Shown: positions 9,281 to 20,920 of the stretch, in pieces
How the letters are laid out: each line of letters opens with the position of its first letter
How positions within the stretch are numbered: position 1 is the stretch's first letter
Source: Melitaea cinxia
Taxonomy: Eukaryota > Arthropoda > Insecta > Lepidoptera > Nymphalidae
Assembly: GCF_905220565.1 (NCBI RefSeq)
Contig: NC_059399.1
Coordinates: forward strand, 4,867,501 to 4,931,500
Reading direction: 5' to 3'
Length of the DNA: 64,000 nt
Program-made: the position numbers and the translations under genes
Notes under the pieces: model-generated
Databases searched by the model: none
What the model saw: only the letters and a program-made list of their open reading frames with translations
Told to the model about the DNA's origin: nothing

Positions 9281-11246
9281 TTTGTTCATTATGTGTGTTG
9301 ATAATGGTTGAGCTCTGCCTTGTGAGGGAGGTGGCTCTCCTTGACCCATTGACGTTGGAACGGAAAACATGGGAATCTGGATGTTACCCATTGGCATCTT
9401 CATTGGTTGCATTTCACTGAAAAATAAAAGAAATTTAATATTTACTTTAGCTATAAAGTCACACAATTCTTTTATCAAGTGTTTATTTGAACCATTTACC
9501 ACACACACACCCACATGCACTTAAACACAGTGACACAATGTACATTCTGAACAACATCTACATGTATTTGTTTAATCATATTTTAAACTTGAAAATATTG
9601 TACACTAGACAAAATATTAATATGTAGTGAAGTATCATGCATGACTAATTTTTATTAAATATATAACTAGGTTGGCAAACAAGCATACGGCTCACTTGAT
9701 GGTAAGCAATTACCGTAGCTTATAGACTATAGTCTTCAACACCAAAAGCATCACAAGCACATTGCCGATCCTATCCCCAATTCCCCCAGGAGCTCTGGTC
9801 ACTTAACTACCAACAGGAACACAACACTGCTTAAAAACAGTATTATTTAGCTCTGATTTTCTGTAAGGTCAATGTACAACCCCAGTCGAGCTGCTCCATA
9901 TTTTGAGCACAAATTTTCCTGCCGTATCCTACCTCAGTTAAATAACAAGTTTTTGCTCTAAAACTTTAAGAAATGGAGGATAGTTGTTGATTAAATTACA
10001 GTCCAGTGTCAAGTTTTACAAAAATTAACAAAAATTTACAACAACTAAGTTAATTACATTAACCACATCTATATCAAACTGTAACTGTAAACTGTATTCA
10101 GTTTCAATAAACTATTGTTATTATGTATTTAAGTATGAAAATTTCATTCTAATGATTTTACTCACTTTGTTTCTTTTTGTTGCTGTCTCTTTCTGATTTC
10201 ATCTTCATTAAGTACTCTTTTAAGTTGCATGAACAATTGCTGCTTTTCCTTCTCTAACTGTTTTAGCTTCTGTTCTAATTGCTCAATTTGCTCTTTTGTT
10301 TCTTCTACAATTTTTTCAAATATGTATTGTAAAATGAAAAACAATAAAAACAATGCTACAGAACCAAATCTTGTACACTAATAGACACTATTTACTTACG
10401 GACTTTCATATATTATCTGTTTTGCCTCAAATATAAAACTAGAATTCAGAACTATGCTTACCTACATAATATTTTAAATTTTGTTTACAAGGGTTGAAGG
10501 GTTAAGGGTTTTTGAGGTTAGGTCTATGGTATTTCTTTTTTTTTCAAGAATAGTGCATTACCTTGTATTGCGAGTGGTATGGGAAGGATTGAGGGAACTT
10601 CCCCATCTCTCCACACCCCTTTTCACCCTTAAATTTCTGCCAAACGATTCTAAATACAACCTCCATTTATTTAATTAAAACAAATTCAATACTTTTTCCC
10701 AAATTTCTTTGAATTTCAACATTTACCGCCTTTTTTGACAGTATTGACTGTTGCCCTAAAAGTTAAGGGTTCAACACAGCAATGTTTGTGTAGGAAATAC
10801 TGATGTCATGATCTAGATCTATTAGTGTTAGTGTTGTGTGTCTGCATTACAAACATAGCATGTCATCATCATGCGTCAAGACATTTGACGTGATGCATAT
10901 ATTTATTATTTCTATGTGGTTTACGTTACTAATTGGACCAAGATGTCACAGGTTAGGCAGTAATAAATAAATTCGTTTACCTAGCGTCATCACATCTTGT
11001 CTTTCTCTAGCTTCTCGTTCTTTCCTCGCTCTTTCCTCTTCGACCTCCGCTTCATATTCTAAAAATTAAAACATCATACAAAAATAGATACTAGTACAAA
11101 ACAAATGAAGATGACATTGAATAGTTAAAAATGTTACCTTCTTTTTTTCTTTGTCTTTCGCGTATAATATACTTCTTAAGAGCACTCCACATTTTTTGAT
11201 CAGCATCATTTTGATCTTCAGCTGTTGTGGACGTTACGGCAGGCAT
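9281..11246 (-). CDS. Gps2: G protein pathway suppressor 2, 5' part (4 coding exons)
   Basis: Gps2 is a nuclear coiled-coil subunit of the NCoR/SMRT-HDAC3 corepressor complex. Coding exons on the minus strand are 11246-11138, 11058-10981, 10304-10166 and 9416-9281. All junctions are GT/AG and phases 1, 1, 2 and 0 join without stops to give 154 residues. The start MPAVTSTTAED is followed by a basic helix (WSALKKYIIRERQRKKE). The family signature follows: EETKEQIEQLEQKLKQLEKE, then QQLFMQLKRVLNEDE, closely matching vertebrate GPS2 (EETKEQI, QLFLQLKKVL). Exon 4 is Met/Pro-rich (MQPMKMPMGNIQIPMF). Exon 4 ends at a good donor (GTAAGT), so the second half of the protein must lie further left. It is not visible in 1-9280, which is mostly transposons, so either the intron exceeds 9 kb or the gene is broken here. 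Confidence 0.85.
9668..9958 (+). repeat. Interspersed SINE-like repeat, family C
   Basis: This repeat of about 290 bp in Gps2 intron 3 starts GGCAAACAAGCATACGGCTC. It contains GGAACACAACACTGCTTAAA and ends around ATATTTTGAGC with CTGCCGTATCCTACC. Related copies lie at 18963-19130, 20163-20280, 21290-21520, 46625-46905 (minus) and 62876-63145. No internal promoter boxes are obvious, so it may be a LINE tail rather than a true SINE. Confidence 0.7.
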
Positions 11247-11289
11247 TTTGTTATTTTGATAGTACGGTAGGTAATACTAAAAAATATTT

Positions 11290-12180
11290 TATATTTCTTT
11301 TGCGCTTAAGCTCTAGAGAGAAACTAAGTTTTCAATTATCATTACTAATAGTCAATTAGTTTTTTATTTTTTAATAATTATTTACTAACTTTAAACATCT
11401 TCCATTAGATTTCTTCGTAATATATTTCGAGCATAAATTGCCGTAAATAATCACAATCACATCCACAACTTTGACACCATAGATAATACAGTCAAAATAC
11501 ATTAATATATGACACAGACTCCGGGCTTCTTGCACAGAGTACTATGGTATAAACAGTAGATAACTATAATATATAGATTTTATTAATGTACTTATTTTAC
11601 TCTATGCACCAGACAAGTCGTGGTTAAATAGCTTACGTTAGGTAGCAGCATTGTTCTTATTTGTATATTTCTAAGGTATGAACCGATGTTAAAAAGAAAT
11701 AAATCAGTCACTGCATCTAACTTCCTAACCTTTATTTATATTTAAAAATTTTAAGGTGAAAGAGTAATTTCTTTTTTTAATAAAACTATTTTGGAACATT
11801 TTTGATAGTTTCGGTATCACAGAACCTAAAAGGGTTGCTAAAAAGGTAATCTCCTTGTGAATAAATCCAGTAACCTTAGTCACGTTAGTATTGGTTACGG
11901 CTACTAACGGATCGGTGAGCGCGAAAAGTAGCGGAAAGGGTGATATAGATGTTAAGAACTTGGCACCGAGAGAGTGCTAATGGGATATTGGTTTCCCCAT
12001 TAAATAAAGAACAAAAAATTATGGAGAGAAGTTATGGAAAGATCGGCTTCACCAAGGCCAGTCTTTCCTAAAAAAGGAGAGGAGCTGCTACCAATTAGCA
12101 AGAACCACAAGACGTGGAATTGTTATTCCACCATCGGTCACCATCGTCTCGTCAGTTAAGTGTCAAGCAAGAAGTGAAGT
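11290..12180. other. Region upstream of Gps2, no gene seen
   Basis: AT-rich DNA that should hold the Gps2 promoter and 5' UTR. The less AT-rich part at 11870-12180 (ACTTGGCACCGAGAGAGTGC, CACCAAGGCCAGTCTTTCC) looks like a retroelement leader or LTR fragment, but I find no coding frame or repeat partner to confirm it. Confidence 0.35.
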
Positions 12181-12183
12181 GTG

Positions 12184-12185
<2 letters not shown>

Positions 12186-12231
<46 letters not shown>
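12186..12231 (+). repeat. (GT)n microsatellite
   Basis: A near-perfect run of about 22 GT dinucleotides, preceded by GTGAAGTGTGAAGT. Confidence 0.95.
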
Positions 12232-12232
<1 letters not shown>

Positions 12233-12527
12233 GCTGTGACCTTTTGTACTATTGTATTATTTCAAATTACCTACAATATTAAAGTGTAAGTTAAATTTCT
12301 GATCAAAATTTCAAACAAATGCACTTTACATTACATAATCAAATGGATTAAATACTTATACAAACTTGAATCGATTCATCATGAGTATTGAATACCGAGT
12401 TGTATCGTTACTTTGCTTTTTACGTCCCGATGACATAATTATGGTCAAACGGGCCTCTTATTTTGTGACGACTATAGTATAGTAGAGTATTACTAATTTT
12501 TTAAATACTGCATTGATATATACAATT

Positions 12528-12870
12528 GACGCCGCGTTGGCGCAACGGTCACAGCTATGGATTGTGCCTGTTGCGCTGGCGGTTGCGGGTTCGATCCCAG
12601 CACATGACAAACATTTGTATTGGCCATACAAGTGTTTGCCGTGGTCTGGGTGTTTGTGCAGTCCTTGTGGGTCTCCCCACCGTGCCTCGGAGAGCACGTT
12701 AAGCCGTCGGTCCCGGTTGTTATCATCTACGCCTGATAGCGATCGTTACTCATAGTAGGGAATATATCCGCCAACCCGCATTGGAGCAACGTAGTAGATT
12801 AAGCTCTGATCCTTCTCCTACATGGGGAAAGAGGCCTATGCCAAGTAGTGAGATATTACAGGCTGAAGCG
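12528..12870 (+). repeat. Complete tRNA-derived SINE
   Basis: The most complete copy in the window, about 343 bp. The tRNA-like head GACGCCGCGTTGGCGCAACG has an A box and, near 12586, a B box GGGTTCGATCCC. The body carries GCCGTGGTCTGGGTGTTTGT, GTCTCCCCACCGTGCCTC and GCCGTCGGTCCCGG. The tail carries ATATATCCGCCAACCCGC, CTCCTACATGGGG and ATATTACAGGCTGAA. Partial copies at 7583, 27079, 39431, 51323, 51908, 57188 and 58430 match different parts of it. Confidence 0.9.
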
Positions 12871-13154
12871 TAAATACTACGTAAGTTTATAGTCTTCATG
12901 ATAAGTGGTTATATTATAGCTATGAAAACTTTCAACATTAGGATGACAAGGGCGTAGTCGGCCTTACCACAGGAACAAAAAACAAACACTACTTGAAGTT
13001 AATTTCTTTTCTTCATCTACAGATATATAAAATTCTCGAACACAAACTCATTAAACTAAACAGTACCAAGGCCGGTTATACTCAAAGCATTCGAATATTT
13101 ACAAGAATTAGAAATAATAATGCCAGTAAAAAACATCGACTCCATATACAATAA

Positions 13155-13360
13155 ATCTATAATATAAAAATGAGTCGCTGAATGTGTTGCTAAGCGCAAA
13201 ACTCGAGAACGGTTGGACCGATTTCGCTAATTCTTTTTTTAAAATATTCCTTGAAGTACGAGGATGGTTCTTACGGAGAGAAAAATTCTAAAAAAAAAAA
13301 AATATATAAAAAAATTAAAGAATCGACTGTTAGGCGATACGAAGTTCGCCGGGTCAGCTA
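13155..13360 (+). mobile_element. Non-autonomous Helitron-like element
   Basis: It starts TCTATAATATAAAAATGAG after an A and ends GGGTCAGCTAG before a T, fitting 5'-TC...CTRR-3' insertion between A and T. Seven bases before the CTAG is a hairpin with GGCGA/TCGCC stem, the expected Helitron 3' feature. About 206 bp, with no ORF. Confidence 0.75.
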
Positions 13361-13380
13361 GTATACAATAAAGATACAAC

Positions 13381-15000
13381 AACCAGTCGGGCACAGAAAG
13401 AATTGAAGTTATTTACTTTAGCGGTCCCGGTTGAAGATACAAAGGAGGAAGTCAAAGGGTTTAAGGTTCTGCCGATTGAAATTAATCATTAGTTCAGTAA
13501 TTACCGACTGTTTTGTGAATACAATTTTGATTGGTACCTATTTCTGTTTTTTTTATTTATTGAGAGTACATTGTCATTAAAGATGAGGGTGTATAGAGAA
13601 AGAGATAAGTGAGTGATAGCAAATAGAAAGAGAAAACATGAAAAGTAGATAGTGAATGAACTGAGAAAGTGGATACAAGGAATACTATTTCGCAAGTTTT
13701 TGAGTAATTTACCCCGTAATTGGCAACATCGTAATATTACGAGTTCATTCAGCTAATTGTAAATTATTTTATGGTTTTTACCAAAACAGAAAAAATCGAA
13801 TGTCAATTTTCAAGAGTGAGATATCGATTCACTGAATCGATTCAGTACAACATATCGATTTAAAAAATCGAAATTTATTTGGACCGAGGAATCGATTTTT
13901 GCATTAATCGATTTAAGATCGTCATACCTAGCTAGTCGTGGGTTGTAACGTCTTTTATGTGTAATCGGTTATACGTAGTTTCGTGGATACGCGTAACTAG
14001 TTTCGAAACTGCTTATTTTTCGAAACTAGTTATTTCTGTATAGAGCATCAGTACGGGACGGCGACGTTATATTACTTTTGTTTGTATTATGGTTATGAAG
14101 TAGTTATATGTTATATATGTACGTTAATATTGATTGATAGTATAATTAAATTAACTTCCCTTCATATTTTATCCAGGCTTACGACTGGCTGCAAAACATG
14201 TTATTTAAATTACTTTTTTTATTTTTGTATAGACATAATAATCGTTGCAGGCGTATTTAGAAGTTCGTTTGATTTTATGTACAGTTTTTAATTATTTTTC
14301 GAAATACATAATACATATAATTAAAAATACAACAAAAAACCCACACTTTTTAGTATATACTTCAACACGAGACAATAACATCTTAATACTAAATAGTAAA
14401 TTCGAGAATATTTAAAAAGAAACACGACCGAAATTAAAATTTCTTTAAAAAAACGGTGCGTATTAAAATAAACTTAAGCTCATAGTCAATTGCGTACAAA
14501 ATTCCATGAGCATATTCGAAAACAAAGATGCTTCTATAGTACTTATAGCCATCTCTTTTTATCCTACGCGTACTGTTACGTTATTAGGTTAAACGCTTAT
14601 GCGCCGGTCGTTGTGTCAAGTTTTTGATAAAACTGCGTACGCAAAAAAACTGCGTACGTAAAATAATCGTTACATTCGTATCGGCGAAACGACGTACATG
14701 GTTATTAGCTTCGTAACTAGTTACTGGAACCGATTACGTTAAATAACGCCCAACGCTATGCCTAGCCTGCCTAGGTCGGTTATCAATAACGTCACTGTCA
14801 TAACAATCCATAAATATTTTTATCAAAATCAAGATATTTGTTGTTATGTTCTACTTTTATATGTTGATAAGATAATATCGGACCTTCAATGTAATGAAAG
14901 CATGTTACTATTAATTTATGTGACACCTCTCCTTTGACGTGTGAAAATTCCACGTTTCAATAGTTAAGTGGGCCAATAATTCACGACTTGACGTGACATA
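13381..15000. other. AT-rich intergenic DNA, no gene seen
   Basis: No convincing coding frame on either strand. It contains several ATCGATT-rich words (13820-13915) and a direct repeat of CGAAACTAGTTA-like sequence near 14000-14030. A less AT-rich patch at 14560-14790 has repeated CTGCGTACG. That patch may belong to the promoter of the candidate gene at 15026. Confidence 0.5.
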
Positions 15001-15025
15001 TCATCTTACTTCTAATATCGATACC

Positions 15026-15302
15026 ATGGATGGACCTTCAAGGCCTAGAAAGAAGCTAAAAGTGGTTAGTAAAGCCTCAATATTTACATATAAAACTTTA
15101 TATATAAATATATTATAGTTTTGTTAAAACGTTTGCAAATCAAACGATATATGAATATCTCATAGTAGATGAACTTTGCAGTATCATCTGTGTTTCTTCT
15201 CACATGATTGTAACGGAAAATAAATACAGTATGTCCCAGGAAAGACTGTCAAGCAGAAGTCCAGAGCTAAAACACTCCCTGGAGATTCCGAATCACGCCT
15301 AT
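15026..15302 (+). CDS. Candidate first two exons of an unidentified gene
   Basis: An ATG in good context (ATACCATGG) opens a 13-codon exon (15026-15064, MDGPSRPRKKLKV) ending at a GTTAGT donor. A possible second exon is 15230-15302 (YVPGKTVKQKSRAKTLPGDS and a few more residues), with an AATACAG acceptor and a GTATAT donor. Joined, they are in frame and strongly basic, as in a nuclear protein. The acceptor lacks a good pyrimidine tract and I see no downstream exons; the next 2.3 kb is transposon. I do not recognise the protein. Confidence 0.3.
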
Positions 15303-15542
15303 GTATATAATCCGATTTCTTATAGTTTAGGAGATATGATTTTTTTTCAATGTTATGACACCTGTATATTTTCATTCAAGGTTTCATTCGAACTTATTAC
15401 TTTGAAGTAAAATCTGGTTTACTATTATAAAGATTATCTAAATTATTAAACATATGTTTAATATGTATGAAAATATAATTTAAGTATATTTTGTGTTTGC
15501 TCGCAAACAAAAAAAACCGACTTCAATTACATTGGCAAGTAA

Positions 15543-17551
15543 ATAATGTACCTTGGATTGATGAAAATATTATTCAGCTGCGTAAGAAATGTGATTCCTT
15601 ATTCCGTTCATGGAAAAACAACTCAAATGACCCCCAAATAAGACTCCAATATAACAAAACAAGGAACAAACTACATAAAGTTTTAGAATATAAGAAAAAC
15701 ATGTTTTTTACTAAATTAATAAGAGAAAATTACAATAATATTAGAAAAGTGTACCAAATCCTAAACCAAATGCTAGGTCGTATTAATGTATCTATAGATG
15801 ATGCCATAATGAAGGCATTTGATGTTCAATCAATTAATTTAAAAACAATCGCTCAAAATTTCGCCAAGGAATTTGAAAACTCATCCAAATCAATTTTAAC
15901 AAGTTGTAATACTAAGTTAACAGGAACCGATACATCTAATATGGGTGTTAATTGTAGTATTAGATTTCAAAAAGCGACTAGCGAAAAAGTTCTAGAGATT
16001 ATAAATAAATTAAATCCAAAGAAAGCTCCTGGACCTGACGGTATTAAAGTATGTAATATTAAAATGATAGGCAAAGAAATGGCAGGTACTCTAGCTAACC
16101 TTATTAATTTTAGCATTATTTCTGGAACATACCCGGACAGTTTAAAGAATGGATTTGTGAGACCAGTTTACAAAAAAGGTAAACAAAATAATTATTGTAA
16201 CTACCGCCCTATAACTTTACTATCGTCGGTGGATAAAATAGTGGAGAAATATATTAGTAACCTAATATATGACTTTTACAATAAACATAATGTAATATAC
16301 GAATTTCAATATGGATTTCAAAAAGGTAAAAGCGCAGAAAGTCTTTTAAGTAATTTTGCTGATGAAGTAAATAGTTATTTAGACAAAAAATATCACGTTT
16401 TAGTTTTATTTATTGATTTTTCTCGCGCTTTTGACACCCTAAATCACAATAAACTAATAAGCAGGCTTAACAGCTGCGGTATTCGAGGGCCAATTCTTAA
16501 ATGGTGTGAAAATTACCTTAGTAACCGCACTTTCAACGTGAAAATTGGAAATGACCTGAGTGATACTATAAATATTACAGAAGGTACAGCCCAGGGATCT
16601 GTGTTGGGGCCGCTCCACTTTTTATCCTACGTTAATGGTATGCACAAGAGCATAAAAAATTGTATTTGTTATCAATTTGCGGATGATACTTGTCTAATTG
16701 CTGCTGATAAAAACCCTCAGACTGCCCTTAGCTTACTGCAATCGGACTTCGACTGTTTAACAAAGTGGTGTCATGATTCTGGTATTATAATAAATCCAAA
16801 TAAAACAAAACTATTACATATAAAATCTCCATATTTGCGTCCAGTTCCCATAAAACATATCATCGCTCACACCCATAGCTGCCTACATATTTCTAGCTCT
16901 ACCACATGTCAAAGCTACTGCAACTGCCCAAATGTTGAAGAGGTGAGCACTTATAAGTACCTCGGATTGATAATAGATAACAGCTTTAATTGGAAGTGGC
17001 ACATTGAATACGTCTGCAACAAACTCCGCCAGTTTTTAGCTAATATTTTGATACTAAAAAAAAGAATACCGCTTAAAATCAAAATTTTATTGTACAACGC
17101 AATTGCTGGATCTCACATTAGATACGGTCTAAGTAGCTACGGACGGACTTATAAAACATACACTGAAAGAATCTTGAAACTTCAAATAAAAATAATTAAA
17201 GCTATTTTAAATTTTAAGGATAGACATAAACACTGTGATGATGACCTAAATTTTTTTAAACATTGTAATATCTTACCAGTTAATATTCAATTTAAGTATA
17301 TAATCTTAAAGGAAAATTATTCAAATCAAAAATTCTGGCAACATATTAAACACCCTACTTACACCCGTGCTATCGCAAAAAACCGATTATGGACTACTAG
17401 GCGCATACACAATACATATGGTGAGCGAACTACCGCTTATTTAGTGCCTAGACTAATAAATGACTTACCATCAAAATTGATTGAAAGTATTACACCAATT
17501 AACTTAAAAAATAAACTTAAAAATTACTTTCTTGATACTATTGTGACTTGA
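15543..17551 (+). pseudogene. LINE ORF2 fragment: reverse transcriptase without endonuclease
   Basis: About 669 codons stay open. The frame runs upstream into the host repeat, so no native start exists. Visible reverse transcriptase motifs are NPKKAPGPDG, NYRPITLLSSVDKIVEK, YGFQKGKSAES, LFIDFSRAFDTLNH, GTAQGSVLGPL and QFADDTCLIA. The catalytic pair is in FADD rather than YADD. The C-terminus (VPRLINDLPSKL and LKNKLKNYFLD) is typical of RNase H-lacking CR1/L2/Daphne-like LINEs. It is dead because the N-terminal endonuclease is gone. Confidence 0.88.
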
Positions 17552-17759
17552 CATATTTAGTGGTGTGCATCTTTTTATTTGAGTTTGCCAGCTTGCTTCT
17601 AATAGGAGGGTGGATAATTATGTAATTATTTTATATATATATATTTAGTTCATTGGTTACTAAATAGCATTGTCATAAACCTGCGTGGTTTTTAATGCTA
17701 TTTATATTAAATATGTACAATATTGTTTATTTGATAAATAAATTAAAAAAAAAAAAAAA
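15543..17759 (+). mobile_element. 5'-truncated CR1/Jockey-group LINE
   Basis: The insertion starts inside ORF2, so the endonuclease is missing. It ends after a 3' UTR of about 190 nt (17552-17742) in an A-run at about 17743-17759. It sits on the plus strand inside the AACCGACTTCAA element. The coding part remains open from end to end, which suggests a fairly recent insertion. Confidence 0.85.
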
Positions 17760-18146
17760 AAGTAATACAACGTAAGTAGACGAATAAAATTAACAAACAC
17801 ACTAGTCGTCCCTAGGAGTTTCAAGGGTTTCCCTCGATTTAGTGAATGAGTGTGTGACCTTCCACTTTTATCATACACTCCATACACTGCCCAATATGGT
17901 GTACAATAACCAAAAAAAAAAAAAAGTGGAGAATTATTTTGAAATTAAATTCCAAGTTTTTTTTTTCACTTTTTATTGTAATTAACAATATAATACAAAG
18001 TTGTCTTATTATTATGTTATTAAATTTTTCCCAAGTCTTATTCTCACAGATTTCTAGTTTTAACACTGAACTGTTTTAATTGGCCTTTCATAACTTTATG
18101 CCAAGACTACTTGCAGCTGTGAGTAGAATATGTACGATTTTATTTT

Positions 18147-18278
18147 TGTGTTTACCCACACATTAGGGATTCTAAACATTTTTTGAATATCATATCAAAA
18201 ATTGACCGCTCCAGCGGGATTCGAACCCGCGTCTCTGACCGACCGTGTCGGCGCTCTAGCCAATTAAGCTATGGAACG
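18147..18278 (-). repeat. tRNA-like SINE, family B
   Basis: On the minus strand 18278-18207 folds at the ends like a tRNA: CGTTCCA pairs with TGGAGCG, and the T arm is GCGGGTTCGAATCCCGC. The anticodon arm (CCGACACGGTCGG) cannot form a 7-nt loop. A tail shared with the 62676 copy follows (TTGATATGATATT and CCTAATGTGTGGG). It is therefore a repeat, not a working tRNA gene. Confidence 0.75.
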
Positions 18279-18962
18279 ATTTTGTAGGAAGTATGGAAGA
18301 GATTTTGTAGGAAACTCGTGATGACTTTGAATTATAAAGAGGTTCGAATTATCGCAAGTTTTAATTAACGAGAGTCGACTGTATTTAGGTATTTAATTAT
18401 ACAACATCACCATAGAAAACTATGGTGATCTTTTTCGTTACTTAAGAAGAAAGGATACCGGCTCTTTCTCCATACAAACTTAGTCGACTGTTTCCTCTCT
18501 GGATGATGACACTATATGAATTATTTTTGTAACATAAAAAAATTACGCATATTTACAAAAAAATGAGAACATAGGCATAGCTGAATTTTTTTAGTTACAT
18601 AAAAAAAATGGCATGTTTTGGGGAGAAAATAGTACGAAATGTTGTTTTGGTCAATAATTATCTACCTGAAACGGTCTGAGCTGCAGTTGTCCATTTCTAG
18701 TCTCGGAGCGCAGCGGCGGCATACAGCGAGATAGGAACATTTTATTCAAATACCTATTTTTCAAGTCTCTCAGGTACCCTTTCCTCTTTAAAGTGTAAAT
18801 TGCACAAAACCGTCAATCTTTTTCTCAGTGGCATTCCGTGTTTCAAAGGCATACTAGCTATTCATTTATTTATTAAGTAACATATTCTGACTGAGTGATT
18901 TGTCGTAAACTTTTGAAACTAGGCAAAAAAAATTGTCTGTCATGTATTGTGACAAAACTGTG

Positions 18963-19130
18963 GTAGCAAACAAGTGTACGGTCCGTCTGATGTTACCATA
19001 GCCCGTGGAGGCTTACATTATGAATTGAATCACAAATGCGTTTTCAACCTTACCTCTTTCGAACAGAAACACAACACTACTTGAAAGCAGTATAGCCTAG
19101 TACGTGGCTATCCGAAATGCCGGTCTAGAA
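18963..19130 (+). repeat. Family C interspersed repeat, partial
   Basis: GCAAACAAGTGTACGGTCCG through GAACAGAAACACAACACTAC and GAAAGCAGTATAG matches the 9668 copy in order; the 3' part is lost. Confidence 0.65.
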
Positions 19131-19389
19131 AAAAGTCATTTCTTTATAGGAATGTTTATTTTGATATACAGGTGTCCCAGAATTCAACGTCAAGTCGAAA
19201 CGGGGTCACAGGATTGATTGTAACCATCATGAGAAAAATCAGAAAAAAAAAATCTATCCCATGCAGTTTGAAAATTATGGGCATTTAAGAAAAACTTAGA
19301 AATTTGGTCAAACTGTAACCATTTTTTCAGTTATTGTGGTTAATTTTTATTATTTTTGTTCATTTAAATTTTGGAACCGTAAATAACAT

Positions 19390-19790
19390 TTCTAGAACCA
19401 CAGTCAAAAATAATGACACATTGCCCCAAGTTTTCTAGAGTTAAGACTGTTACTGCTGGACATAGGCCACCATATGACTTGGGGAGCCAAGTTCGCACCA
19501 GACATCCCGGTTTTATGCAATCCTCATCCAGCCTACACTTACACCGGCGATCTGACGAGATCGTCGGTCCAGCGGGCCGGAGGGCGTCCCACACTGCGTT
19601 TGCCAAGACGCGGTCTCCTCTCCAGAACACGTTTGCTACAACGGCCACCGGTCCTGCGACACACATGACCAGCCCACTGCTACTCCAACTTGCGAATTCT
19701 GTGGGCTATGTCGGTTACTTTCGTTCTCCCGCGGATAGTCTCATTTCTAATTCTTTTTTGTACAACGACCTTAATTTTTAAGATATGTTA
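19390..19790 (-). pseudogene. RTE-type LINE relic, C-terminal tail
   Basis: The minus strand encodes a tail like that at 1320-1600: ITDIAHRIRK-like, then GDRVLANAVWDALRPAGP, RCRLDEDCIKPGCLVRTW and GGLCPAV. It is inverted relative to the 661 copy and holds only about 130 codons. It is flanked by unrelated AT-rich DNA. Confidence 0.7.
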
Positions 19791-20162
19791 GTTTTTTCTC
19801 AATTGGGCCCGTTAGGTGGCGCTGCTATCGGTATGTAAGCTATCAAAGTTTTCCGGGCAGGACAACGTCTGCCGGGTCCGCTATTATTTAATAAAAATAA
19901 TTACATTATTGATAGGCAATGTCTACCAAGGCACTAGAGATTAGTGTACAATAAAAATGTTTTTATTTATTGCATAACACTGGTTACATTACCTAAGTTT
20001 GTAATGTACATATTGTTAATATTATAGCAATTTTGATATTGTTATCTACGAGTACCATACTAAATTCCTCACAGCTCATTATGTCAAGTCTGTTAACGTT
20101 ATGTAGGTATCCTCTACACGTTCGCCAATACAGATTAGATTAGTGTATGGTATTTTTTATAT

Positions 20163-20280
20163 GGATAGGACGGCAAACAAGCGTACAGCCCACCAGCACA
20201 CAACATCGCGAATGCTTGTCTGACCCTACCTTCGACCCTCCCTAGAAACTCTGTCCACCTTACCTAGAGCCTGATTAACC
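20163..20280 (+). repeat. Family C interspersed repeat, 5' fragment
   Basis: GGCAAACAAGCGTACAGCCC and the following CCTACCTTCGACCCTCCC match the start of the 9668 and 62876 copies. Confidence 0.6.
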
Positions 20281-20559
20281 CTTAGGCTAATTAGGCTGCA
20301 GCCTAGGGCGATTAGGGGGGCGCGCTGAAATCGTGTTTTCGTATGCACCAATCTAGCATCATTGCATTTACCCTACTATATTATACCCTATATACATATA
20401 TATTTCAACTAGACTGAGACAAAACACTAAAATTAAATGCGTCGTAGACTAGTGATGCTAGCTTTTGAAACAAAAAAAAAAAAAGAATTATAGTAGAATT
20501 AAACCCATTGCAAAATAAAGAGAATACAACAAAAATGAAAAGAAAAATATTTTTTTTTT

Positions 20560-20905
20560 TCATAACTATTTTTGTTGGAAAGGAGATATCCTAAGTGTAG
20601 TACCATGATAAGAAAACCAGGATCTGATGATGGGATCCCAGAGAAATTGAAAAAAACCCTCGAAAATCCTTAATAACTTTTTACTGGGTGTATCGATTTT
20701 GATTATTTTTAATTTAATCGAAAGTTGGTGTTTATCATGTGGTCACATTTAAATTTAATCGAGATCTGATTACAACTTTTGGAGTAATTTTTGATAATGT
20801 AATACACATTTTGTATACACATACATACAGTATACACATACTTGACAATTTTTTCGTCTACCTACGTTGTATTACTTGTCGATGTAATTGAAGTCGGTTT
20901 TTTTT
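20560..20905 (+). mobile_element. AACCGACTTCAA element, 3' two thirds
   Basis: It runs through GGATCTGATGATGGGATCCC, ATAACTTTTTACTGGGTGTA and TCGTCTACCTACGTTGTATT to TTGAAGTCGGTTTTTTTTT, in the same order as the full copy at 55728-56137. The left end is lost. It carries a short insertion with repeated TATACACATAC. Confidence 0.8.
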
Positions 20906-20920
20906 TCGGTTCGATTTCTG

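Larger units (their letters stand above)
15515..17838 (-). mobile_element. AACCGACTTCAA element interrupted by a LINE
   Basis: The left piece 15515-15541 reads AAACCGACTTCAATTACAT then GGCAAGTAA. The right piece 17760-17838 reads AAGTAATACAACGTAAGTAG and on to TTTCCCTCGATT. Intact copies (end of 20860-20900, 33660-33712) have these sequences adjacent, so a LINE inserted at the AAGTAA. A six-base AAGTAA target duplication is likely but merges with the A-tail. Confidence 0.7.
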
